Below are positions 39,507-51,103 of a stretch of DNA of 64,000 bases, piece by piece. How positions within the stretch are numbered: the stretch's first letter is position 1; each line of letters begins with the position of its first letter. The notes under the pieces are model-generated. The model saw only the letters and a program-made list of their open reading frames with translations, was not told the origin of the DNA and did not search any database. Origin of the DNA: Cymbomonas tetramitiformis (Eukaryota > Chlorophyta > Pyramimonadophyceae > Pyramimonadales > Pyramimonadaceae); the NCBI GenBank assembly GCA_001247695.2, contig LGRX02035261.1:1-64000 (forward strand). The letters are read 5' to 3'. A program made the position numbers and the translations under genes.

Positions 39507-42041
39507 ATGAATCAGCTGATGGCTCCAGCAAGATTGAGAGCGCACCCAGCTGGTGCATCTAAGAGGCAGCTGCAATTTGATCAACTGGTGCCCACACCAG
39601 TCGCCGCGTCTTCACAACAATCAGCAGCTGAGAAGAAGTTTGATTCCGAATCTGCGGCTTTTCTTGATGATCAGCAGAAGATTGAGGCGCTAGTAAGGGG
39701 CGTTAAATCTAAGCTGTGTGGCAAAGGGGACGCCATCGACGAGTGGAGGTTTTGTGGTGACGAGTCTAATGCTCGCTCACTACTTGACTCCCTCGTTGAG
39801 GAGCTTACCTCGCGCCTCACAAGGTTTAACGTTCTTTACGCGCATGCTTTCCGTCTGGACGACGTTACTTCCACAGTGATGCCCAACGCAAACAAACTCC
39901 TAAAGGAGTTGTTGGAGTATCTCTGTGGCGGTCCAGCGCTCGCTTCGGTTTGGGAAGCACATCGTTACTTCCCTGACGACGGCAAGGTTATTTTAACTGC
40001 CTTAGTCAGGGACGTGATGCCTGACCTGGAGGATTTTGACAAAACTGACTTCATCTTTACCCCCACAGTAGAGGTCCCGGCAGGTGTGAACCCCAAACAG
40101 TTCATCAAAGCTTTCACTGACGCTGTCAGTAACGCTGCGACGGACTTGGGGCAGCACTCCAGCCTTGACATCTCGAGGGAAGATGCGGTACGGTTGTTCC
40201 TTCGTCGTACATGTCCCGTCACCTACAAACAGGTGCACGAGGACTACGCGATTGAAAAGGTCAAGACACAGGCAGAGCTGACCCTGGTGAGCTGTGGACT
40301 CGCGATTCAGCGGGTCTACAACACACTAGGGAAGGCGAAACCACTGACAAGCGCCTTTTACAATGATGCAGGGCACCGCCACGGTGAACGTGGCGGTCTG
40401 GACCCCAGGGGAGCCCCTGACCTACGCCCTACCCGCCCGCGTGATGTTTACTACCCTGGACGGTCTTCCCACCCCTTTAAGGGGAAGGGGAAGAATTTCC
40501 GTTTTGCTGCCTCCCCCTTGCCGAAGGGGGGGAATTGGCCGCAGGGAATCCGCAGGAAGGGGAAAGGCAAAGGCAAAGGCAAGAAGGGCAAGGGGCAGAA
40601 GCAGAAGGCCCGAGTCACCTTCCACCCGGGTTCCAAACAGTTCTACGGGAGCTGTTGGTCCTGCGGTGGAAGGCACCGCCAGGCGGACTGTACACACATG
40701 CAGCACCTGGCGGCACACTCCATGCGGCTTGACCCCGAGGCTCTGGCCGAAGGGGCCTTCACCGATGTTCTGGCAGCTCGCTACCAAGCAGCTTACGAGG
40801 ATTCGGAGGAGGCCTTTCAGGCAGTCTGTTGGGAGCACGGCACACCAGACATTTGTGACTCCTCGGAGTCGGTGTGCACGTACCCGGACGACGGCTCCCT
40901 GTCCTTTGCTGCCTATCTCACCCAGGGGGATGAGGCCTCTCATGCACCCGCTTGGGCACCACAGGAGTGGACTGACTCTGAGTGGGATGCTTGGGAGCAT
41001 GAATCCTACACTCAGGAACAACATGACGAGTGGGATCGACTCCAACGGAAGGCTTCTGCAAAGTTCCAAGCCTTTTGCTATGCAGGGGACGAAGCGGGCT
41101 ACGATGAGCAAGATCTTCAGGAGCCGTACTCCTCCTTTTCACTAGGGAGAGTTCATTTTGGCAGCTTCGGGGTGGGTGGTGTCGATCGTGACACCACGCC
41201 AATCCCACCGGTCGATGCCCGCATGGACCCTGTCACTGCCACTGAGACACCGCTTGATCTTTCGTCGTTCTACCGTGCGGACCCGAGCATCACATGCTCA
41301 CCGTGTGACCCACAGCCTGCGTCTATCCAGTCGCATCTCGACGCAGGTGTGGTGTTAGACGGGACCGCTCAGACGTTGGATCCTACCGCGCCGTTCTCGG
41401 GTGACACACCGGGCGATGCCGAGCATGGAGACACCTGTATGCATCCCGTGTCAGCGCTCTTCGCACACGAGGCACCCCTGGAGCCTGGCTCCGGGTTGTT
41501 CGCTGACATGGTGTTGGCAGGTGATCTTCGGTCCCAATCAATGACCGAACAACATCTCAGTGAGACCCGGGAGTCGCAAGGGGCTTGGGGGCCGAGGTCT
41601 TGGAGCTCACAGCTGGAGTCTGTGGCTGGACCGGAGCCCGGCCCTTTTGAGGAGCTTCGGCGTGGCCTTCGCGGCACTCCTCCCGGCCTCACCGACAGGG
41701 AGCAGGACCACTGGGACAGGCTGTGGGGTGAGGATCACACCCAGCCCACCCAGTGGTACGACACCCTGCCGGCTTCGGCCGCAACGACTTCGAGGGAGCC
41801 ACGAGCACCACCTCCGGTAGTGCCCTTCCCTCCCAGCTCTGGCCCGTACTCTGTCACCGCAGGAGCTGGACTATATGCCACGGCTATGGACCTCCCTGCC
41901 AGTGGACACGGGGTGTCTGCGGGGTCCGTAGTCGGGGCCTCGGACGAGCCCGACAGCCCTGAGACCCGTGGCTCAGGGGAAGGACAGTACTTTGACCCCC
42001 CACCGCCCGTCACTGGACCTGCCCTGGACCATCGTGCGTAG
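39507..42041 (+). CDS. Gag-like polyprotein of the Copia element
   Basis: The open frame starts earlier at a TTG (39483); the first ATG is 39507. Residues of roughly 40-270 form a helix-rich capsid-like region with no trusted sequence match. A Lys/Gly-rich stretch follows (KGKGKGKGKKGKG), then a zinc knuckle CWSCGGRHRQADC near residue 383, with three rather than four residues before His. The C-terminal 450 residues are acidic and Pro/Ser-rich, including SEWDAWEHE and VHFGSFG. The long acidic tail is unusual for Copia gag. It overlaps pol by 74 bp in the +1 frame. Confidence 0.75.
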   Translation: MNQLMAPARLRAHPAGASKRQLQFDQLVPTPVAASSQQSAAEKKFDSESAAFLDDQQKIEALVRGVKSKLCGKGDAIDEWRFCGDESNARSLLDSLVEELTSRLTRFNVLYAHAFRLDDVTSTVMPNANKLLKELLEYLCGGPALASVWEAHRYFPDDGKVILTALVRDVMPDLEDFDKTDFIFTPTVEVPAGVNPKQFIKAFTDAVSNAATDLGQHSSLDISREDAVRLFLRRTCPVTYKQVHEDYAIEKVKTQAELTLVSCGLAIQRVYNTLGKAKPLTSAFYNDAGHRHGERGGLDPRGAPDLRPTRPRDVYYPGRSSHPFKGKGKNFRFAASPLPKGGNWPQGIRRKGKGKGKGKKGKGQKQKARVTFHPGSKQFYGSCWSCGGRHRQADCTHMQHLAAHSMRLDPEALAEGAFTDVLAARYQAAYEDSEEAFQAVCWEHGTPDICDSSESVCTYPDDGSLSFAAYLTQGDEASHAPAWAPQEWTDSEWDAWEHESYTQEQHDEWDRLQRKASAKFQAFCYAGDEAGYDEQDLQEPYSSFSLGRVHFGSFGVGGVDRDTTPIPPVDARMDPVTATETPLDLSSFYRADPSITCSPCDPQPASIQSHLDAGVVLDGTAQTLDPTAPFSGDTPGDAEHGDTCMHPVSALFAHEAPLEPGSGLFADMVLAGDLRSQSMTEQHLSETRESQGAWGPRSWSSQLESVAGPEPGPFEELRRGLRGTPPGLTDREQDHWDRLWGEDHTQPTQWYDTLPASAATTSREPRAPPPVVPFPPSSGPYSVTAGAGLYATAMDLPASGHGVSAGSVVGASDEPDSPETRGSGEGQYFDPPPPVTGPALDHRA

Positions 42042-45000
42042 GGGTGTAGGCAGGGGAGGTGTACCCTTCTACAGACATGCCCTCGTCTCCACACTTGTTG
42101 TCCTCGGCTTCCTGGGCTGTGCCATGGCAGATGTGAGCATGCTTGTGGGACAGGAGGATGCCTCGGACAGACTGAGACTGCTGTCACCTGGGGGCCCACG
42201 GGGAGGGGCCCAGGGGACGGGGACGGGGATACTGTATGATGGGGGCTCTGATGGTGGCACTTGGGCTGGTGACAACGGGTACAGTGGTTCTTGTGATTGG
42301 GAATGGTCAGATTCTGGGGCTGGACACTCTTCATCTGGACCTGGCTCAGAAGACCCGCACAGTGACCACGGTCAGTTCACCAGCTATGGTATGCCGCCCG
42401 ATGCCGCCTCTCAAATTCAACTCTTCCGAGCAACTATGACAGCGGACAGTGAGGACCGCCGCAGGCGGACACGACACCTCACGGCTCTGGCCCTGGCAAC
42501 CATTCTGGCAATTATCATTCAGTGTCTGTTTCTATTCTTCATGGACTTCCAGTCACTATCGGGCGACAGTACAGTGGACACAGGTTTCGGTGGTGTCGGC
42601 TCGGTGGCTTGGCATGAGACAGGCAGTGTCCTCCAGACCACTTCACACCTGGCAGAGGTCATGATCACCGTCGGTGGTGCCCTGGTGCACATGCCATGGT
42701 GGCTCGGCTTCACCTGGACGGCACACGGCACACCACCACCTGGGCTAGTATTCACCTGTAGTCCAGTTGTCTCGGCCTATGCACTATCACGGGACGGTGA
42801 CGGCATCGTAGTAGACTCTGGTGCCACTGGCAACATCACAGGCACCAGGTCTAGGATCTCGGCCTTGGATACCTCCTCCACTATTGGTTTCTCCACGGTG
42901 ATGACAGGTCCTGTATCCCGAACTGACGGGACCTGCACACTACACCTATACGGCCGAGAGATACTATCAGGGGAGATAGATGAGTACTCTATTCCCGGCT
43001 GCCACTTCAAAGAAGGCGCCAGGACTCTTCTATCTACCCGGGTTATGCTCAGACACGGCTTCAGTTCACCAGACTTCATCAACATGACTTACACTCACTT
43101 GGACTCAGGCAGGACATACCGTATCACAGACAATCAGGTGGATTACCTCTGGGATGAGCCACAGCACCCGCATACTCACCACTTTGGCTCAGCAGCTGTC
43201 AGGACCCGCACAGGAGACTCATCAGACTGGCAGTGGAGTAATAGCGAGTACACTAAATGGGCTACTACTCACGGCTCTCCTACAGCTACAGCTAAACTTG
43301 GTACTCCGGCTTTTGATGTATCTATGTATGGGGACTCTCTGCCTGTTGGCGAGGGTAACAATCATCCGGCTCTTGAGCACTGGTCCATATCAGATGATTG
43401 TCACACCAAGCAGTGGACGGGTCAGTTCTTCTATGGCAACATTCCCTTCAGTATCAGTATGATTGACAGAATGTTGACTAAGGGCAACCATGACTTTCTC
43501 CTTGACCCGCATAACACCACCTACTTCTGGATTGTCCCGTATATGCCACAACACCAGATATGGCACAAGACATGTACTATGGAGGTACTGCACATCTATC
43601 CTAAAGGCAGTAAGAAGATATTCAGTTTCTCACGGAAGCACACATATGCTTCCAGTCACCCACTGACACCGGCTGGCTCAGATGGCGGACCTGACAGAGT
43701 ATTCATTGATGGCACTCCCTTTGAGATCTGTATCCTGTTCAGGAACAGAAACACACCTGTTCGGGTCAGTCCCTTTGTGGAGTTCCATGCAGTCATGGGT
43801 CACGGCTCTACGGCCAGTCTGCTTAAGCTCTACGACCTGCCTGGCATCCAGCTCGGTCGGCCTCTGCTGTCTAGGCGAGCTATAGCAGCTATGCCGACCT
43901 GCTCTCAGTTCTGTGCAGTATGCTGTACAAGTAAGCTGAAGCAGAAGCCCTGTGGACACCATGACCAGCTGAGATCAGTTACCATACAGCCCGGCCAAAA
44001 GTGGGCTGCTGACATGACAGGACCTATTACACCAGCTGGCTACAACGGCCACCTGCACCGATGTCAGTTCATTGACTATGTCAGCAGATTCGTATTTGTA
44101 TATACCTTCGTACAGAAATCAGAATACTACACCTGTCTGGTTCATTTCTACGGCAGCTTACATGCAATGGGATATGCACCACAGTCCATTACACTCCGTA
44201 CAGACTGTGCTTCAGAGATGGGTGACCCTCAGTGTGTTGCTTTCTATCAGAAGCATCGTATATTACACCAGAAATCATCACCTACAGTACATACAGACAA
44301 TCCTCACGCAGAGAATGCCATTGGCAAGATATCCGACATGACTAAGGCATTACTTCTGGCAGCTGGCATGCCCGAGGACTACTGGCCTCTGGCTGCCACC
44401 CATGCTGGCTTCATATGGAACCTCTCTACTCACAAGAACATCTCTTCTACACCATTTCATCAAATCAGAGGCTACCACTATGGCTATGCAAAACTGAAGG
44501 CCCTCGGTCAGAATTGCTATGTCATTATGTCTCAGCAGCAGAGGAACTCCAGACAACCCGGCATGTCTAGGAAGTCTCAGCGGGCGGCCTGGTCAGGCCG
44601 TCTTGTTGGTGTATCAGTCAGCTCTATGGCATATAAGATCTTGGATACAGAGACAAATATGGTACACTATGTCGGCAAGCCTCACTGGATTCATAATCAT
44701 CAGGACATGGGAGAGATATTGGGCTCCTTTCCGGACCCACATCAGGCAGAGCGGGAGTTTGATGCATCCTATGACAGACCGCAGCCGTTCAGTGACAGCT
44801 TTGACACAGCAGGCTCGAGGATTCATGGTATTGGTTCTTTCTTTGACGGAGAGGAGTCACACGCATGTGTTCAGCTTATTCAGACAGATGGCACAGTTAC
44901 CTGGACTATGGCAGTCAGATATGTATCACAGACATCAGATGGTCAGCACTATCGGGACCTACTGCACTATCTGGACTGCTACAGAAAGCTGAATGGCATT

Positions 45001-47306
45001 AATGAACACTACCCTATCTGGACTATTGTGAAGGCTCGTCAGACAATCAGAGCACCTATCTACAGTGCACTTCTCATCTCCACCCACAGAGGCAACAGGA
45101 GGCCCTACGGTGTTATCCTGGAGCCCTGCCCCGACGAGCCGGCTGGCTGGCACATCGATCTCCCGGCCAACCTGATAATCTTCCCATCTACTCATTCAGC
45201 AGCTTACCTGCCCTTCTCTGACACCCTCAGCAGTGACCTCAGAGCAGAGTACATATTTGGCAGCTTCAGCAGCATGGAGCAGTTTCTCTCTGATGCTCCT
45301 ACCTCTACTATTACCCATATGCTTGAGGTCTCGGCACCAGAGATTAAGCTACCTCACGGTGTCAAACAGGCCCTATCATCACCACAGTCTGAAGACTGGC
45401 TAAAAGCTATGGATCAGGAGGTTGGTGATATGGTTAATCAGGAGAAGCTCAAGCTGGGAACACCTCCGGCTAGTGCACAGTACCTTACTACACTATTTGT
45501 ACTGTCTATGCCATTCAAACCTGACCCTACTGGGGCAGGCAAGCCCTATCAGATATTTAAAGCCCGTATGGCTGGTGACGGCAGCAGAACTACAGGCTAC
45601 CTTCCGTGGGAGACCTCTTCAGCTACCCCAGAGATATCAGCCTTCAGACTGCTGTTCATATTTGCAGCTCTATTCCAGCTGGTGGTGTCACATCTGGATG
45701 TGTCTCAGGCCTTTATGCATGCTAAGCTTGAGTTCCCCGTGTGGATTCAGTTTCCCTCTGGCTATACTTTTAAGGGCTACAGCTATGCATTACTCTCATA
45801 TGCGCTGTACGGCCTCAAGATTGCCGGTGCATCATGGCAGAGAATGGTTAAACAGTTTATGCTCAGTTTCAAATACATGGGACAATCATTCAGGCAGTCT
45901 ACACATGATGCCTGTATCTATTTCATCTACACGCCTACGGTTAAGGCTATGTGTGTGGTATATGTGGATGACTTTGGTATGGCCTGTTCCTCTTTGGTAT
46001 GGCTCTTGAGAGGGCCTTCTGGACTGCTTTCAGAGCAACTTTTAAGGCCAAACACTTGGGTCCTATATCCTCTATCCTTCAGATGACAGTACAGCATGAT
46101 GACCAGGGGGTGTACCTCAATCAGTCTCGGCAGATTAAGGACCTTATGACAGCTAATAACATACCCGAGAGACCCTTCCGCACACCTATGGACTCTAAAC
46201 TTGTGATATCGAGGCCAGCAGACCCTGACCTCACTCTGGTAAAGCCCTATCGGTCTATCCTTGGGTCTCTGCTCTGGCACAGCAGGACTTCACGGCCAGA
46301 TATCTACTATGCAGTTATCTATCTATCACAGTTTGTGGCCTGTCCCTCAGAGGACTCAATGAAAGCTCTTATCAGAATTGCACAGTATCTGGACTGCACG
46401 GCACACTACAGAATGGCCTTCTATTACCCTGAGAGGCCAGCACGTGTGCTCACCCTGTTTGTGTACTCCGATGCTGACCTGGCCAGAGACTTGGAAAACT
46501 CAGCTAGGTCATACTCTGGCATGGTGATATTCTTCTGTGGCATGATTCTACAGTATGGTACAGTCCGGCAGACTATCACAGAGACAGCTTCTACTGGTTC
46601 AGAATATGTTGCAGCATCTACTGCAGCTCAGCGGGTAGTATCTCTCATGTTTATGCTGACGGAAATATTCGGCTATATCCAACACCCTATTCAAGGACAG
46701 CCACCCTCTACTACTGGACTTGATTCTGAGATCACTGAAGCAGAGAGGGTCGCCACTGACATTGCATTCAGTTACCCTGGATTACAGCCGGGCACTCTCC
46801 TTACTAAACTCCTGGACTACACTACACCTACGGGTACAGGAGTCGGTGGTGTCAGGCCTGATGGCAAGTCAGTGACAGATGAGCTCGAGATTTATTCAGA
46901 ATCAGACCGCAGGCCAATAGACTATCAGAATATGAGAAGCACAGAATACCTACCAGCCTCAGCAACCTGCCCCAGATTGGAGCTTCCAATTCCTCTTCTC
47001 CTGGATAATGATGCATGCAGATCTATTGCTGAGAACATTCCACTATCCCAGAAAATCAAGCATGTTCTGGTCAGATTCCATATGCTCAGAGACTTTGTCA
47101 GACTGGGCTGGATCATATGCTGGAGGGTACCTTCGGAGAAGAACTTGGCTGACCCCTACACTAAGCCGGTTCCTCCCACCAAGAACACCGTGCCCTACTT
47201 CAACATGCTCTTTGACAGCTACATGGATATGCAAAAGGCAGTGATTCAGGCTGCCAGATCTTTTGGATTTTCGACATGGAGGCCTACTCAGAAAGCAGCA
47301 GCATGA
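41968..47306 (+). pseudogene. Copia pol polyprotein with one frame-breaking insertion
   Basis: Frame 41968-46086 then frame 45999-47306. Counting from 41968: two hydrophobic segments (about 38-60 and 171-192), protease DSGA (D283), HHCC zinc binding (FHAVMGH...CSQFCAVC), integrase D682, D746 and E782 (35 residues between the last two), reverse transcriptase with HLDVSQAFMHA and YVDD (1332-1335). The second frame has the RNase H blocks YSDADLA, TASTGSEYVA and DNDACRS. The frame break lies at 45972-46003, where CTTTGGTATGGC is duplicated 20 bp apart. There is no ATG near the start, so it is expected to be made by +1 frameshifting from gag. Membrane-like segments before the protease are unusual. 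Confidence 0.88.
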
Positions 47307-47922
47307 TCTGACTGTGAGTACCCTCTGTTTTGTCCTGTTTTGGGTTTTGTATCTGACTGTGCTTTGCAGGTACTTTGTTGCAGGTACTTTATGATTTGGT
47401 TTTGAAAATATGTACAGAATACAACCAACCGATAGATTGACAGTTAGCCTAGAGGTTTAGCAAGCATGCACAAGACCTGTTATGTGAATGTTGCATGCCG
47501 TACCTTGACTCCTACGACCTTATGTACCCTTCGGGGACCCGTGACCGGCACCTGTCTCGTACGTGAGAGCCTCTGCCTCCACCCGCTGTGACCCTCCCTA
47601 CATCTTCCTTTGTCTGTAAGTCTGACGGTGACGGGGTGACCTGGACCTGCCTTCGGGTACTCCTTGTCATTTCCCTGACGAAGCATCCGGCTGCATGGCA
47701 CCGCGGTGTGCGGACCCTCAGGGCACCGCAGCACACTATTCCCCCGGTGGAGGAGTGGCACTAGAGACAGGGAGCTGATAGGCCTGCCAGGACCGTGTGG
47801 ACTTTGTCCAGCTTTTTGGGGGTTTTCAGCCCTGGCAGGCATGATTGTGGTTCCTTCTGGTCTGGACTGGATTTTGGTATGAGTGTATGCATTCTGGTCT
47901 GCCCACCTCACTCGAGGTGGTG
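47307..47922 (+). other. 3' untranslated region and polypurine tract of the Copia element
   Basis: Non-coding, ending CTCGAGGTGGTG, the likely plus-strand primer, directly before the LTR. Confidence 0.7.
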
Positions 47923-48215
47923 TGCTGGATTTGGCACGCCGACAGTGTCATCGTCATCTGTGTCATCACCGATATGGCTCGACTACTATGACTTCTTCAC
48001 TGTCATCAGCGCCATCTCCGAGATCGACTTCGGTAGTCAGACAGTTCATAGCATCTATCATTTCCACACCTGACACCTTAGGGGCTGTCATCACACTCTT
48101 TCGGCGGAAGCTATAACACATCGTATTATCTTGTGTATAGCTTCACAGTTTCACGGTTGACATATGCGAGCGTAGCACCTGACTTGTAGTGCTTCACTGT
48201 GTGTTTGTTTTCACA
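47923..48215 (+). repeat. 3' LTR of the Copia element
   Basis: 293 bp, from TGCTGGATTTGGCACGCC to TTGTTTTCACA. It is followed by the target duplication CCGTG. Confidence 0.93.
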
Positions 48216-48220
48216 CCGTG

Positions 48221-48621
48221 CGTGGCCCCACGCCCTTATAAAGGCGTTTAGCCAGCCATAATTGGCGGTAAATTAATAACCACCTAATAAGGCCGGTGGT
48301 GGGCGCAAACCTGCAAGAACACACACAGTGAACGAAGCACTGCAAACGGGCATGCAACTCTCGCATATGTCAACCGTGAAACTGTGAAGCTATACACACG
48401 ATAATACGAAGTGCAATAGCTTCCGCTGAAATGAATGTGACGACAGCCCCTAGGAAGTCAGGTGTGAAAATGACAGATGCAAAAATGAACTGTCTGACTA
48501 CCGAAGTCGATATCGGAGATGGCGCTGATGACAATGAAGTAGTCAGAGTAGTCGAGCCGTATCGCGGTATCGGTGATGACACAGAAGACTATGACACTGT
48601 CGGCGTGCCAAATCCAGCACT
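48221..48621 (-). mobile_element. LTR and leader of the older inverted element
   Basis: On the minus strand, 48621-48312 is a diverged LTR (GTGCTGGATTTGGCACGCCG...) and 48311-48221 is its leader, GGTTTGCGCCCACCACCGGC. The younger element split this leader. Together with the 3' LTR it makes an inverted repeat with arms of about 300 bp across 47930-48620. Confidence 0.85.
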
Positions 48622-48659
48622 ATTTGCATACAAATAAAGATTCTGAAAAATGATTTTAA

Positions 48660-48774
48660 GCGAAAGTTATCGAACCCTTTTCGAGAAATATTTTATTTTA
48701 GCAGAAAGTTCCAGAATCTGGGACCATCAAGCGGATCGACGGAGCTTTTTCAAAAATGGTTCGATAACTTTCGC
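48660..48774. repeat. 115-bp segment with 17-bp perfect inverted ends
   Basis: GCGAAAGTTATCGAACC at 48660-48676 and its exact reverse complement at 48758-48774. It may be a very small MITE. I see no target duplication. Confidence 0.7.
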
Positions 48775-50183
48775 TCTCGATTTTTTTATACTCATAACAC
48801 ATATATGTTGGGCACAAGCACTTACGAAAAATGGGGGCCATGTTGCATTTTTGCAAGTTGTAGGCCCATTAGCAAGGCAGAAATAATCTGTAGATCTGCA
48901 CACTTTGGACGAGAAAGGGCGAAGTAACAAACCCTAAAAATGGTCATTACACCACTTTTGAAAATTTTGCCCAAAATTATGGCTAAGCTCCAACCTCCAC
49001 AAAACAATTCTCGAAAATTCGAAATACCCAATTACTAATGATTTAATACATTAAATAGGCAAAAATACCTCAAATTAGCCGGCACCCTACCCTTAAATGA
49101 ACAAAATACATATAATAGATATAGTAATTTATGGCTGCGCCGTTCCTATTAAAATAATAATTGAAATAGTCCCCCCTCTGCAAGCCGCAGAATTAAGCGA
49201 CTTAAATAAAAAATGAATTAGATAAAATTAAAAATAAGAATTAAACAAAAAACCCTCCCCTTCCCCCTGTTCTGCCCCCCCCCATAAAATAATATATACC
49301 CGCGATACACCCCCGTCAATTCAAATGCACCTAGGACGCAGAGACGTTTTCGATTTATAATCTGCGACGTTCGATTCATCGGGGGCGCGAGACATAAAGT
49401 GAAACTGAATATAATTTATATAACAATAATTCAGATGCACAGTCGATGCATAGACGTTATCGATTTATATAAATTATATCCATCGCATTTTCGTGGTGAC
49501 TCTGCAAAACGTATCTAAGACCAAAATATATAAAAGTGACTCTGCTATGACTCTGCAATATATGCCACTGCGTGGTGTGCGGGAATAACCATGTAATATA
49601 AAGCGCCTTCGGTGCGTCGGCTGGGAGCGCATGCACGAGCAGCGTTTATTATAGGGGGTACGTGAACGTACAGGTGGGGAAAAATCCAAATTCCCCAATT
49701 CTAAATTTGCATTGTTACCATCAAATTGTGAGTGAACCGTGTGGTGCAAAAAGGAATGTTGTGAAGTATTGAATAACAAAAGTTTAGAAAAGCAAGTGGC
49801 ATTGGCAATTAAAATGTAATGAACACAAGGATATTAATTGGGATACTTGCAGAATCAAGATATTGCTATGTTGTCCAACCATATTGACACTGTTAATATA
49901 AAGGTCAGGCTGAATATAATTTGGAAGCATAATTGGAATGTAATGTTATTAATTAAATCAAAGTATTGAATAAAGGAATAGTATTATAGTTGTAATCTCA
50001 AATTTAAGGGCACATTAACAATAACAAGCAAGATAAATAGTTGGGACATTTGAAGACATTCGAAGCAATCACCAATTGGCAGATTTACTGTCAAGGCTAG
50101 GAATTGGAAATTAAGGTTACCCTATTAAGAATATACTCAGATTTGAGGTGTTGGCAATGTAGCTAGGGAAACTAAAATGTTCT
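48775..50183. other. AT-rich gene-free region
   Basis: No gene is supported. AGACGTT(T/A)TCGATTTATA is repeated at about 49341 and 49451. Confidence 0.5.
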
Positions 50184-51103
50184 CTATTTACTACAGGTCA
50201 TTAAGATATCGAATGCAGGATTCCTCTGTTGACAGCGCCCTTTTCTCGCAACTTCTGGAGAGCGGGAGGAATGTGGGAACTCCTGGATCTTTGCATTCAA
50301 TGATGAGATAGCAAGTCTTCTGACCCTCAGCTCTTCAACACGAAGTGATTTCAGGAAGTTATCCTGATCGATTGCATGTCCTCCGAAGTGAGGCCCAACG
50401 AGAGGATTGCTGTGCTTGTCAGTGCGAAACGATTTGAAAAAAGGCAGTGCACTACTAGGTGTGGCTGACATGTTTGAACCTGCCAAGCGGTATGATACAA
50501 TCTGATCTTGTAGGATGTGAGTGAGGTTGCCATCCCTCCAGATTACAACATACAATTGCTCGTTGACGACACGCTTGAGGTCAAGACTATCTCTGAGGGC
50601 TCTGACTTTCTGAATTGTTGAAAGCTTAGAGAACGGTATGACCACACCAAAAGCTGGAATGCCTCTGGCGCCACCTGTAAGCCAAAGGAGCAAAATAGAA
50701 GGATATCAAGGTAACCTGGTTAATGTGATGTCAAGGATGGGAATTGTTAGATGGCAACAAATTACAAAATCGAAAATAACAAACTCACCTTCAGAGAAAA
50801 ACATGCGAATCGTTTGCCCTTCATATCCGACTGGAATTGGGTGCCCAGCCGGGTTTTGCGAAGTGTGAGAATGTTGAGCAAGCAGAGTTTCAATCTCTTT
50901 TGGTGCATGGTACCTGTTGATGAATGAGATAAGTGATTGCATATTAACAAATACAAAACTAGGCGAAAGGTAATATCTAAGATAAATTTACCTTAAGGGT
51001 CCAACGCCAATGTCCTTCTTGAGAAATAATGACATCGGTCTAAGTTTTTTGGCCAATCTCAATATCTCATAGGAATGGATGGTTTGCCGAGTCTTCGATT
51101 CTC
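50184..51103 (-). CDS. Unknown multi-exon protein, C-terminal exons
   Basis: On the minus strand, exons 51103-50992, 50913-50789 and 50674-50184 join in frame through introns of 78 and 114 bp, with donors GTAAAT and GTGAGT and acceptors ATCAACAG and GGCTTACAG. Phases are consistent. The joined product has RLAKKLRPMSLFLKKD, a YHAPKEIETLLAQH block, GYEGQTIRMFFSEGGARG and a longer exon with DSLDLKRVVNEQLYVVIW. I recognise no family. The first listed exon may extend upstream. Absence of repeats in the exons and clean splicing favour a host gene. Confidence 0.55.

Larger units (their letters stand above)
37634..48215 (+). mobile_element. Near-complete Ty1/Copia retrotransposon
   Basis: Two 293-bp LTRs (the 5' one after subtracting an insertion), both TGCTGG...TTTTCACA, with CCGTG duplicated on both sides (37629-37633 and 48216-48220). 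Inside are a leader, gag (39507-42041), an overlapping pol frame and a polypurine tract CTCGAGGTGGTG before 47923. The pol order protease, integrase, reverse transcriptase, RNase H defines Copia type. It is inactive because pol carries a 20-bp insertion. Its 5' LTR holds a 1,081-bp MITE. Confidence 0.93.

Noticed and set aside
40422..41111. Minus-strand 229-codon frame in gag
   Set aside because: Shadow of the gag frame; no recognisable content and opposite to a well-supported coding strand.
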